Shown here: positions 36,060 through 47,576 of the stretch, in pieces
Layout of the letters: every line of letters starts with the position of its first letter
Position numbering within the stretch: the stretch's first letter is position 1
Origin: Nissolia schottii
Taxonomy: Eukaryota; Streptophyta; Magnoliopsida; Fabales; Fabaceae
Direction: 5' to 3'
DNA length: 64,000 bases
Assembly: GCA_003254905.1 (NCBI GenBank)
Contig: QANU01074831.1
Span: forward strand, 49,562-113,561
Program-made: the position numbers and the translations under genes
Notes under the pieces: generated by a model
Told to the model about the DNA's origin: nothing
Seen by the model: the letters and a program-made list of their open reading frames with translations, nothing else
The model's database searches: none

Positions 36060-38063
36060 TTAATTACCTTCCAAATGACGAAGAGGGGATCCTTCTCCTC
36101 ACTAGTATACTCCTGTCACTTATAGATGACTCTATTATAGCATTTTCTTAGAGTCTTTGTCACGACGTAACGTCCAACCTCATGGGAAATCCATTTATAC
36201 AAGCATAATTAACAATATTAGTAATGTTACAAAAATTAAATAAATAACAACTAAAAAATAAAACAAAAATAATTAACAAAACTTACCCATTGTTATTCTC
36301 GTCGAGTTGGACAGTGACTCGTGCGTGGTGTGTGGCAGATCCTTGAGACTGAGTGTCAATGGGAGTATTTGGCTATGGCGGCTATGTTAATAAAGGAGGT
36401 GGTGAAACCTGCTCTGCGTAACTCCCACATCTCGCTGCCTGTGATGACAGCAGAGACACGAAGCTCAAGGCGAGAGCATCACCGGACTGCCGGGCCTGGT
36501 CGTCTCTGACAACCTCCCTAAATCCAGGGGTCGGTATGAAACCGTCCCCCACGGGAGGGCTCAAGGACACTAGCGTGCTGCTCGACGTCCCCTCCCCTCC
36601 CCCCTGCCCTTCCCCTTCCCCCCTGTTACCCTACCTAGCGGATACAAGATAGTAGTCAGATGCTTGCCTTTTTCCTTAACATATTAGTCTAACCAAAATA
36701 AACTTAATTAATATAACAAACATAATAACATATAATGTAACAAAATCAATATAACATATTATAAATAAAACAAAAAAAAAAACAACCTAATTAAAATCTT
36801 AGTAAAAAATTAACATAACAACCTAACTAATCTAAACAACCTAACAAACTTATTTTAGTATATACAACCTAATTCACAAAATTAATGTAACAATCAAACG
36901 TAATTATTTATATTTAACAACTAGCAAAAATTAGAACCTAATCTAACAACTTAACATAATATTAACATAATCTAACAACCTAACATAATATTAATCTAAT
37001 AACTTAACATATTTAACTAAAATAAATTAAGAAAAAAAAACTAACCTAGATTGTTTCTAGTAGTGTAAGGGTGGCGGCGATGGCAGGGCAAATGGAGAGG
37101 GAGAGAAAGAGGAAGGTGATGGTTGTGGCGGACAGGGAGAGAAAGAGGAGGACGGAGAAGGAGTGAGGAAATGGGAAGGACGGAGCCGTATATATAGCCT
37201 CCGTCAGGTCACAGTGCTTTTTTATTACCGCCAAATTTATCCGACGTGACCTGTCGACCGTTACAAACACAAAAAAAGTTACGCGCGTGTCCGTACATAT
37301 TTTGACGCTGTTACTGTCAGATATTTCTAACGGTAACTAATCGAACGTTACGCAGGTGGGGAACACGTGCGTCCTCACATATTCTGAGGCTGTTACTATT
37401 AGAAATATCTGACGATAACTAGCCGAACGTTATGCGCGTGGGGGAAAACGTGTCTCCTCATATTTTCGATGAAGTTATAGTCGAAAATTTCTGACAGTAA
37501 CTTGTCGACCGTTACAAACGAGGAAAAAAACTTGTCCTCTCATATTTCAAGGCTGTTACCGTCGAAGATTTCTGACGGTAACTTGTCAACCGTTACAAAC
37601 GAGGGAAAAATATATCCCCTCATATTTCGAGGTTGTTACCTTCAAATTTTTTTTACAGTAGGCGTAACGACATGGTGCCCCTCATATTCAGAGACTTTTA
37701 CCGTCGGAGATGTTCGACGAAAATGATAATAATTATTTTTAAAGTTATTATTATAGTTACTGTTGGCTGACTCCGATGGTAAATTTTAGCATAATAAATA
37801 CTTTTAATTTATTATTTATTACTTTGTTTTACCGTCAGCAACTTCTGACAATAAAACGTTCGCCTCACCGCCCGCCATTTGGTACCAACGGTTATTGACG
37901 ATGTTACCTTCAAAAAATTTTACGAACGGTAATCATGGCGAAAATTGCTTCAGTTCAACCTAAAAGTCGTTATCCAATTTTATTTGTTATTTTTAACGGT
38001 AATATTATCGGATATAAATTCGATGGTAATTTTCTGACAGTAATTAGCATGTTTCTAGTAGTG
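36060..38063 (-). mobile_element. CACTA element remnant, 5' end at the right
   Basis: On the minus strand the sequence begins CACTACTAGAAACATGC near 38063, a CACTA terminus. The same terminal motif in the same orientation recurs near 37064 (CACTACTAGAAACAATC), so either two elements are nested or the terminus was duplicated. GC-rich coding-like debris lies at 36300-36600 and 37060-37200. No complete transposase and no opposite terminus found. Confidence 0.5.
37210..37700. repeat. Subterminal tandem repeats, ~82-bp unit, about 5-6 copies
   Basis: Each unit contains a short dyad of the form GTTACCGTCGAAGATTTCTG / ACGGTAAC followed by CGTTACAAACGAGG and CCTCATATTTC. Units start near 37240, 37310, 37385, 37460, 37545 and 37625 and drift in sequence. 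Typical of the subterminal transposase-binding array of a CACTA element, but more regular than usual. Confidence 0.6.
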
Positions 38064-39223
38064 TACTAAATTTATACCATATTAAATTCTTTTTTTCCTA
38101 CCATATCCTTATTACATAAACTTTATCTCTCATGTTTATACACTACTGATAACTCAAACTATTCTCATTAAATATATATGTATATATATATATATATATA
38201 TTAAATAAGGGCAATTGTGTAAAATATTATAAATTTTTTCTTACTTTCGTGTTTTTCAATCATTTCCTTAATACTCGCGCACAATACAAAGTGGAGAACT
38301 AAAAAAAAATGAAGGGAGTACATCTTATGTAAAAATAATCAAGTAATTTTTTTTTGTAATTCAAAAATTAAAATAACCAATTACTAAATAGCTAAAAAAA
38401 AAGTTGTTTAGATTTAATTTTTTTATGATTTTATTTTATTTTTACATTTTTCTATAAAAAATTACATTATTGTTATTTATTATTCCTTTTTATTTGTATA
38501 ATTGAATTTATAGAAAAAAATTTAAATGAAAATAAATTATATGTTGTAATTAATTTTAAAATAAAGAAAAATATTTTTTTCTAAAACTGTATACATCTCA
38601 AAAAAAATTTAATGAAATTAATTTTTATTTATTTTCACTTCTTCTACGATTAAATTATGGGAGTTTTCAACATTATGAAGTTATTCTTAATTTTTTGTCC
38701 CTTGCTCTCTTAGTTGTTAGGGCTAGGACTTTGTTTCCCTGCATTGTAGAGGTATAGTTTTTTCAATTTTTTAGGCGTTTCTTATCCCGTTGTCAATAAA
38801 AAAAAATATACATTATGGGAATTGTATAAAATTTAGTGTATCAAATTTATTATTGCTAGTAAAGATGCATATATTTGTGCTTGTAAATCTTTATAATTTA
38901 TGGGTAACAATTTTTATTGGTTAAAAATTAGAGGTTAACAATAGTTAGGAGTTTGTGAGAGTAAAACAATTATATTTTAATATCTCTATCATTAGTGTAG
39001 ATTATTATTATTGTTGGCAGGTATTATTGTTGTTGTTAGGATTTATTTACTTTAATGATACATAATTTTCTTTAAATTCTGTTTTTCCCTTTAAAATATT
39101 CTTAGATAAATATGTTTTTACATTGTTTTTCAACCACACTCAATAAGTTAATAGATTTTACATGCATATAAACTTATTTTTATAAAAAAAAAACATTTAT
39201 TTATTTTTCATGAAAAAGGGAGA
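38064..39223. other. AT-rich intergenic DNA
   Basis: Nothing coding. An (AT)n run lies at about 38176-38200. Multiple short A and T tracts. Confidence 0.5.
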
Positions 39224-39520
39224 TCAACGTGGCTTGGGGGGAGGAGGGGCACGACAGTCGAGGAATGCTCCCATGGTGTTGCCTAATGCCGACAGGTAGT
39301 ACGCACGCCACGTGGGTGCAGTAGCCTTGCGGGGACCACACAAGTTGCACGTGTCATGCACCTGCTCAACCGTAGATTGCGGGGATGTTTGTACGGTGCT
39401 CTTAAAACTCAGAGCCAATGCAATGGGGGATGTTTGTACCATACAGGTGTCCACCCAAATTACACTTGTTAATTTTTGTTTCGCACTGCTTAACGCACCC
39501 GCCTTAGAATGTTTTGGCAA
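39224..39520. other. Isolated GC-rich island of unknown origin
   Basis: About 300 bp of distinctly higher GC in AT-rich surroundings, with open frames on both strands (98 residues on minus, 78 on plus). It includes the phrase GGGGATGTTTGTAC twice (about 39381 and 39427). I recognise no protein; it may be a transposon or captured-exon fragment. Confidence 0.3.
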
Positions 39521-40314
39521 TTTTTTTTTAAATCTTAATATAAGATAATGATTTTCACGTGGGTTTGCCCAGAAGTTATGTCCTACGAACCCTTATTAAA
39601 AAAATTTAAGTAATAAAATTTTTAGAATTTAAAGTATTTAAGACATTAGAAACTTTAAAAAATTATATTTTAATGAAATATTTTTATTTTAAATTTTTTA
39701 ATAAGTATTTTTAAATTCTATATTAGCAAAAATTTCTCATATTTTGTATAAGTTTTTATTTTTTTAAAAAAATCTACTTCACTAAGTAACATTGATGAAA
39801 TAAGTCAAAATTTTTAACATCAAATGTTATGAAATATTCAAAAGTTTCAATTATCTTTACTCTTAAACAACAATCATTATAAAATTGTTGGAGTTGTCGA
39901 TCAAGTGGGGACGGAATTGTCAACCGACTTGAGTTGGGCTTGCCAAGTTCATTGGCTAACTCAGGCAAAAACCATAAATCGAGTCGAAATGCTCAATCTG
40001 ATGAGTGAAAGTTTTGGAGGACTTCTAAAAGTTTTTAGCATAGTATAATATTAAAATTACTATTTTATCCTTAAATATTTTTTTCAATTTTTTTTCTAAA
40101 CAAATATTTTTCTTGCAAAGTATTCTTGGGCATAAAAAATTATTTTGTCTATCAAATGCCCCTAAATTTTCATATCCATGAATATTATTCCTAGGAATAT
40201 GGTACACAAGAATATTCATAGGCATAAAAAAATATTATGTCTACCAAACACCCAATATGGGCTATGCATGTCATTGTAGTAAGAAGAAAAGGGGAATGGA
40301 ACGTCTCATATATG
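39521..40314. other. AT-rich intergenic DNA
   Basis: No gene recognised. 40130-40260 repeats a CATAAAAAAATATT..CTACCAAACACCC phrase with its near copy, a minor duplication. Confidence 0.4.
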
Positions 40315-40916
40315 GGATTTTTTTTTTTAGCATTGCTATAGGTTTTACCCAAATGCTGTAAACCGTGCTACCAACTTATGGTTTATATAGTAACACGTAG
40401 TGCACAAACTTTTGTATATACATGCATAAACTTTTTCTATATATATGCACAACATTTTTTATATACAAAATTAAATCAAACTGGATTTGTGGTGCATTAA
40501 ATAGTAAAAAGTAAATGTCTCACTCTTTCTCCATTTCTCCATTCACACTCTAAGTGTTTTGACTCACTCTCTACCATGAACAAAAATTTTAAACCATATG
40601 TACAAACTTTTGAACTGATGTGCACAAATTATTCAACAACCAAAAATAAAAAATGAAAGAAACGTAAACGAAAATGAAGATGGAGAAGAAAAATTTTGTG
40701 CTCTCATGTACAAACTTTTGAACAAGAACGCACAAAATTTTCTATACATATGCACAAACTTTTGAACAAGCATGCACAAATTTTTCTGCACACATGTAAA
40801 AACTTTTGAAAAACTAAAAACAACAAATAAGATGTGTAACATCCCGCCTTTTCCCCTTAGCCAAGATTTCATAAATTAAATAGGGGAACAAGCCCTCACA
40901 CAAGCTTTTGGGTTAA

Positions 40917-41610
40917 AAGTGTCTGTAGAAATAATTCTGCTCGTTTTCTTAAAATTCTGCAGACACTAAAATAGATCATTTTTATCCTCCAAGTGTAACA
41001 ACGAGTTTAAGGTATCCGTAAAATATATGGTTATGGAGGAAAGTTCACAAATACCTTAGATTAACTCAAATCCTATACAAGAAACATTAGTGATTCAATT
41101 TAAGTTAGTGTCTTCGGATACCCGTACGCGGAACGCCGGAACAGCTAACAACCAAACATGATCAGCATTTGGTCCCAAAGGGAAGAAGCAATTCGGCTAG
41201 CCTTTGAAGGAATCACAGGGTGTCCACATGCACAAAAGGACAAAATTAACATGGCAAAGTCCTATAACCTTCCCTGGTGATTCATCCTGTAGAATTCCGC
41301 TTCCTCCTTAACGACAATCTCGCTCGACAATTGTTTAGCAATTCTCGTTGTAGGTTAAACTATTAAAAATATAAACTCTTAGATTGAAATGTTTGTAGAA
41401 GAAATTCTGCTCAGTTTCAGGAAATTCTGCAGATACTAGAATAAACCATTTTTGTCGTCTGAGGACAACCGCGTGTCTAAAGTACCGGTAAAAGGTACGG
41501 CTACAGATAAGAATTCACAACTACCCCAAGTGAGCCTAAAATATTACTTGGAAAAAATTAGAGGATCATAAAGATGTGATCAGAATATTTTTAGAACAGC
41601 CGAACGCAAA
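40917..41610 (+). repeat. Internal direct duplication within the solo LTR
   Basis: A segment at about 40917-41150 recurs, diverged, at about 41372-41610. Shared landmarks in the same order: GTAGAA.AAATTCTGCTC, AAATTCTGCAGA.ACTA, GTATCCGTAAAA / GTACCGGTAAAA and ..GAACGCCGGAACAGC / ..AGAACAGCCGAACGC. The spacing between copies is about 455 bp. Confidence 0.5.
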
Positions 41611-41863
41611 GTATCGGGACCGGAACCGATAAAACCTGATCAAAATTGATCTGCCGGGGCCCGTTAATTCTTGGTCACAAAAGTGGCCAACACACAAGGG
41701 AAACCCACGACCAAGAAGTGGCCCAAGTGGGGTCAAAGAAGTCAAATGGGTGGTGAGTCATTAGATGACTCATGAAAATGACATTTAACATAAAGACAAA
41801 ATAAGGGCATTTAGGTAAATTGGTCCAAGGGCAAAATTGGAAAGTGAGATTCAGCCTCAAGGC

Positions 41864-41870
41864 TATAAAT
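41864..41870 (+). promoter_or_regulatory. TATA box of the solo LTR promoter
   Basis: TATAAAT followed by ACCCCTTC, just over 1 kb from the left end of the LTR, in the position expected of the U3 promoter. Confidence 0.4.
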
Positions 41871-44799
41871 ACCCCTTCAAAACCGAAAATTAGGAGAGAA
41901 ATTGGAAAACCTTGCCAAAGCTCTGCCCGATTACACAATCGACCGTTACTTTGTCAAACCAAAGGCCTAGACACTTCCTATATTTAACCCAGTCCAAATT
42001 CCTCAGAAATTCCCTAACCTAAACCTACAAAAAATCCTTCCAAATCCCTAGAGAAAGCTTGGAAAAGTTCAGCCTAAGAAGAACTAGGAAACATCATCGT
42101 TGGAGAAAAGGCCAAAGGAAGCAGCAGAAACTGTAATCGAATGCGAAAACATGGGTAAACCGAATTATCCACCGTCTATGTGGTTTTTGATAGATTATAT
42201 ATGATGTTAGGATTCCTTTTATGTTATTTTTATATATATATATGTGTTGTTGGAATTTATCTGGATTTGCTGGTGCTGTCTGTGATTCTGTTAGAAGTTA
42301 GGAAAGTCTAAACTGAAATTAGGGCTATGGCACGATTTTGAAGGGAGGTGTATGCTGGGATTTTTATCATAAAAAACCAATGTTATTTTTGGATTCTACA
42401 CGAAAAATTGAGTGGGAATGTCAAGTTTTATGATTTTTGGAGTCCCTGATGAATTTCTCAACAAACATGCAGAAAACAGAGTTTTTGTGAAAAAGGGCAA
42501 AATGGGAATTTCACGTCTTGGGACTGAAAAACTGGGTTCTTTTTCAGAAAATTTGGGTTTAGAACTATCAAAAACCTTAACGACAAGTCTTGAGTCCATT
42601 GAGTTTTTGAAAACAAAAATTCCAAAGAAAACAGGGCGTTTATGGGGGGGAATGGTAATTTTGGGAAAAGGGGCAAAACTGGAATTTCGTGCAGTGGGGT
42701 TCAAAATCTGAGTTTTTAGACATGGAAAATGATCTTAGGGCTACCAAAAACCTTGGGTTAAGGTCTTGGACCTCTCCGATTTATGGTCGCTAATTTCTGA
42801 CAGAAATCAGACGTTTGTTGTACTAGTTGCTAGGTCTACGTTTGTTATGTTCAAGGCATGAGATTGTGTTCCTTATATGTGAAGTTAGTGATAGTATATA
42901 ATTGATGGTATGAATGATGTGAATATGTGTTATACGTGCCAGATGTGCTATGTGCTTCATGAATTGGTTGTTAGGAAAGTATGGATTTAGGAGGGAAATG
43001 AGTTTAGGAACATGAAAGTATGTTTATTGTTGTTAAAAATGAATGATGAGTGATGGAAGCAATATTTTGAAGATTGATTTCGAGGAAACTTGTGGAACAT
43101 GGAAAAATTGCAGGTATTAGGGGCTGAAATTCGTTAGGTAGCACTGAGCGGCTAGGGTTCACGCTAAGCGGCTAGTGCGTTGAGCGGTACGTCCTATGCG
43201 CTGAGTGGCCTGACTGAAGTTCAGAATCCTCATTTCAAAACTTGTCATTTTTTGAACACAAACACTTTTCTTAAACATAGTTTTTCATACTGCTTGCAAT
43301 TATCCATGGATCTACTAATTGAACTAAGTATGCTAAATTGAACTATTGACTGGATATATGGACTGTTGACTGGAAAAGGAATAGGGCATGATGTCACTAA
43401 GTCCCTAAAAGGAAATAAAGGAGGAATGAGGTTAAAGGATTCTTTTCCTAGCTGTGCGGGGAGCCGGCAGGAAAGACAAGCTGAACCCTGGGATTATCTC
43501 GTCCCTAGCATAAGGACGGGGTAGGATCCCCTCGCAATCCCTAGCATAAGGATGGACTCTCCTATCGTGAGCTACTTAGGTTAAGCGCTGCCTGGTCCTC
43601 ACGATACTGAGACAAAAATGAAGCTTGTGGCGGTAGGCCACCGCTACGGGGGGGTTGAGCTTGAGTATGTGCTCTAAGTGTTATACAATTGTACATAAGG
43701 GGATGTGTGTGGAAGCTTATAATTAAAATGGGCACGGTTATAATTGGACGCACACGGAAGCTTATTATGTGATTATGTGAATTATGTGATTATATGTGAC
43801 TTAGGAAGTAAGGTAGAGAACAAATGACTTAGTTAATGAAGAATAGGTTCCCCAGTCACATAGATAATTTAGATAAAGCTGCTCAGGCTTAGCATGAATA
43901 TTAATAAATAGTAGGGATATAGTATAATTGTAACACCTAGAAAACCCTGAGCGGCCTGAAACGTGAATGAGGATAAGAAATCCCCTAATCCCTAAGGTTT
44001 TCCCACTAAGGGCGCTATGTTCTCACCCCACTCATCCATGACTTCAGGATTCGACGAGGGATAAGGAGAGGAGCTACATGAGGAAGAACCCTCCCAAGGG
44101 AGGATGGGTGAAGACTAGACGATTAGCTAGTAGATTATATATGTGTACTTGTACTTCTATGTGATATTTGCACTTAATACTTATACTACTAATTATGTAT
44201 TTGCTTATGAATGTATGAAGGACCGTTGTTTGTTATCTTGGCATGTAGTAATTATATCTTTATTTATAGTTAAGCATGCTATGTTGCCGCTCACAATGTA
44301 TGCTCTAACGCGACAAGGCTCCTAATTTACTCTATGTAACGTACAAGGAAAATTTTAATTTGGTCCATATTTTGGGTAACAATATTTTTAAAGTATAAAC
44401 GAGACTAAGTATTATCCCCACCAGAGCAGATAACAACTTAGCCAGCAAGTTTGCGACTTAAACGTAGGCTAGCTAGCTAGGGTGTTACAAGATGAAAATA
44501 CGAAAATGAAAACTCTTAGATTCATAAAGAATAAGATAGAAATGAAAAAAATAAAGGAAGAGCGAGAAAGAAGAGAAAAAAAAGAAAAAAAAAGAGAAGA
44601 AGCACACATTAGGAAGAGTGAGTTGTACAACCGTTGACAGATTTTAGGTTGTACGTGTAACATTCTCTCTCTTTTTTTTTATGTAATTCATATATAGACT
44701 TTTCATATGATAAGGTTATGTATAATTTTGCATCATTAATTAAGAATGTAAGACTACATGATATTTACATATATACACACACACACAAAATAAAAGGAA

Positions 44800-45185
44800 A
44801 TAGACAAACTATGCATTTCGTCTCTATAAATTTTCACTTCGGTCAATTTTATCATTGTCATATTTTTTTGACAAAAATCATCCCTTGCAAAATGCAAAAA
44901 CTAGTCACGTTAGTCCATCCATTATTTTTTTAACAAGGACGACTGACATGATACATAATTACGTAAATTTTTTTAATAAAATTGTCTCTTCAAAATACAA
45001 AATCAATTGCATTAGTCTCTCTGCTATGTGCTACGTCAGTTATCCTCGTTAGGAGAAGTGATAGAAGGACTACCTTTATTGACTTTTATATTTTGTAGAG
45101 ATGACTTTTGGTCAAAAAAATTTGTTAGAGACAAAGTTGATCGAAGTAAAAATTTATAAAAATGAAATTGAAGGATCGATTTAAA
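44800..45185. mobile_element. Short inverted-repeat element with MULE-like ends
   Basis: The left arm (CTATAAATTTTCACTTCGGT and on) pairs with the right arm (TTGATCGAAGTAAAAATTTA) over more than 100 bp. No coding capacity. Borders approximate, target duplication not found. Confidence 0.45.
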
Positions 45186-45454
45186 AAATATTACTGATGA
45201 GAGATATAAGACCTTATCATATGAGAAATTTATATGAGAAGATCTATTTCTCTGTAGAAAAAGGTGGAATGAATGGAGTACTAGGATTTAGGTTTTATTT
45301 AAAGGAACTTATTGCTAAGGGTTAGGTACCCTGGGTTTTATTACTATTTTCATTTATTAATTTTATTTTATGGTAGTATAAAATCATTCAATTATTTACA
45401 ATATAAAATTTAAGTTTTTAAGATTGATAATTATTGACAAAGTATTGAAGTTTC

Positions 45455-45670
45455 TAGTTCAATAAAATAAGTCATGAAAAAACCATAATTTTGTCCTTGT
45501 CAATTTTTTACTTCGATCAAATTTGTTCCTATAAAATAATGTCAGCCAAAATAGTCCATGCAAAATACAAAAATCGGACACCTTAGTCCTTCTATCCCAT
45601 CCATTAAAAGGAATGGTAACTTGAAGCTTGACGGAGTGACATAACACATTCTCCACGTCATCCTTAGAAT
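45455..45670 (+). repeat. Inverted-repeat arm, partner at 53515-53775
   Basis: Contains AGCCAAAATAGTCCATGCAA, ..ATCGGACACCTTAGTCC and CTCCACGTCATCC. The complement of 53515-53775 has the same landmarks in the same order. These two arms enclose about 8 kb. Confidence 0.45.
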
Positions 45671-47000
45671 GAGCACTGTAAATTTTGAGATTTGAGATCA
45701 GATCCCAGGTTTCTATGAAGCACCCACACTAACATCAAATAGGACACAATACAACATGAGACACGAATACACACCAACTTCAAAAATTTACAGGACACAG
45801 ACATGACACGAATTTGTATAAACGTCAAGATTTATAATGATATTTTGATATTTACAATGCTATCAACATATCAATTTTCAATGTTTTATAAATCATTTAC
45901 AATATATATGGAGCATTCTAGATAGTTTCCAATGTCAATACTAATTAATTTTCTAAGGGTTCGTATTATAAATTATTTAAAAATATTATCTACTTGAACA
46001 CAACTCAAACACGACCCGAAGGCTTCCAAATATAGCCCAGACACTAATCATGCACTTTTTATTTGGATACTGTCATGACCCAAAAAGTCATAAGTGGCCC
46101 ATGAGAGATATGATCCCTTATGCAAGCCTATGATCGTAATTTCGATGAAAACGTGGTTATTTAATACAACAATTAAATAACTTACGTAAATTATTTTCAT
46201 AAATAAATATATTCATAAGCTACATCTCGACACATAAATCCTTTACAAATTTTAAAGACAATAATAAGACTGAATGTACAGATAATAATAATACATGAAA
46301 ATAACCACAACAAGGGAATTTACATTTCCTGGCAATTCAAACCACCGCTAAATGCACTTCCCAGCGGTTCATGAACTGCCCCTATTACTAGTGTGGCGAA
46401 GAGCTTAGCAGCAATTCTCAAGAACTGTCAAAACAACCGTCGGTAACTCTACATACATTTACCAACGATTTTGAACCGCTGCCTATGCTTGAATTAAATA
46501 TGTTCCCGAAAGTGTTGTGAAGGTTTGAAATTTCTTGCCATCTTTAGGTGCCTAAAAATGCCGAAATATATGGCGGCGGTCCATAACCGCCACGAAATGC
46601 ACATATTAATTTTTTTATAAAAAAACTCATTTAAATTCTAATTTTGATATTTTTTTTCTATTGAGTTCATTATATTTTCATACGTTTTCAAATTACTAAC
46701 AAATTACACAAAATCCAAACATGGATCATGCAACGTGTAATATTCAAATTAAATAATTAATTAATTGCATGTATAAAAGTGTTAACTATACATTTATTAA
46801 AAAAATTCATAATAAGAAAAATGATCAAATGAATTCATAAAATAAAATATACAAATCTTAATTATCTTGCAATAATACATAAACTTCAATTTTGCCATAT
46901 TCTTAGCCTAAGAATTGAGTTCTATATTCCTATTATTGAACTAACTTGAAAGACTAATATTAATTACATGTTAATTAACCTTCACTTCCATCATAATCAC
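45671..47000. other. Repeat-rich spacer, no gene
   Basis: 46320-46620 holds GC-richer motifs with small dyads (GCGGTTCATGAACTGC, GGCGGTCCATAACCGCC) like CACTA subterminal sequence. 46071 begins TGTCATGACCC, which may be an LTR start. Otherwise AT-rich. Confidence 0.35.
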
Positions 47001-47007
47001 CTTCCTC

Positions 47008-47040
47008 GCTACTAGAAAACGGTCTTACTTACACCAGTGA
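47008..47040. repeat. CACTA-like terminus (degenerate)
   Basis: GCTACTAGAAAACGGTCTTA resembles CACTACTAGAAAA with the first bases mutated. It lies 320 bp from the last LPAT exon. No matching opposite end located. Confidence 0.25.
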
Positions 47041-47556
47041 TTCTAAATCTACAATCTGAGATAAAAATTAAAATAAAACATTAAAACAGTCCTCATTAAT
47101 ATTATAGAATAATAAACACAAAAATAATAACACAAACTTAATGAAGACAAGCCAGTGGAGCAATTGACAGTTTCAACACAGGAAAGTCAATCAAATTACA
47201 AAATTGTAATTTGTCAACAGAGCAAAATAAAAATCAACAGGAAAACCACAATAAGCATGTCTTGATATATAAAAAAATAATGTTCAATGACAGGCGTGTA
47301 CTGGAAGGAGACTTGAGGTGCAGACGCATTTGTTTCTAAATATTGATTTTGATTTTCTTACCACAGAGGGTTGCCCCTTAAAGATTCCAAGCATTGTAGG
47401 AACAGTCGAACTCTTTGGGATAGCCACTGTTATGTCATAAATGGCAGGAACGAATGAGCGCATATGACTTACTGATGAGACAAACCCCTGAAAGCAACAA
47501 AATACAAGAAAATATTTCAACGAAACCCAAGAAAATCTAACCTTTGACCCAATGAA

Positions 47557-47576
47557 ACCCTAACCCCTTATGCTGT
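47557..47576. repeat. 20-bp direct repeat, right end of CCD fragment (copy 1)
   Basis: ACCCTAACCCCTTATGCTGT, identical to 49031-49050. It lies exactly where the CCD similarity stops. Confidence 0.85.

Larger units (their letters stand above)
40835..44489. mobile_element. Solo LTR, 3,655 bp, perfect 5-bp TSD
   Basis: Starts TGTAACATCCCGCC and ends GGGTGTTACA, the TG...CA inverted ends of an LTR. AGATG flanks both sides (40830-40834 and 44490-44494). No gag, pol, primer-binding site or polypurine tract inside, so it is best read as one large LTR left by LTR-LTR recombination. A TATAAAT at 41864-41870 on the plus strand fits the LTR promoter. Length and TGTAACA ends recall Ogre/Tat-type Ty3 elements. 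An alternative is a coding-less retroelement of the same kind. Confidence 0.8.
40315..44665. mobile_element. TGCACAAACTTTTG repeat element, copy 1 (split by the solo LTR)
   Basis: The left part (40315-40834) and right part (44490-44665) flank the solo LTR. The left part repeats CACAAACTTTTG every 30-40 bp and ends in AAAAATGAAAG-type purine runs; the right part continues GAAAATGAAAA..AAGAAGAGAAAAA. The same architecture is at 60770-61760 and, more diverged, at 54780-55570. No reading frame of note. Confidence 0.5.

Noticed and set aside
36321..36570. Short GC-rich frames in the CACTA remnant as a new gene
   Set aside because: No start-to-stop conservation visible; most likely decayed transposon coding sequence.
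37210..37700. CRISPR-like regular repeats
   Set aside because: Plant nuclear DNA; units are contiguous diverged tandem repeats with no unique spacers, next to a CACTA terminus.
45671..46080. LTR beginning at 46071 (TGTCATGACCC) paired with GGGTATTACA near 53372
   Set aside because: The flanking 5-mers (GATAC and CTTTC) do not match and no internal retroelement genes lie between.
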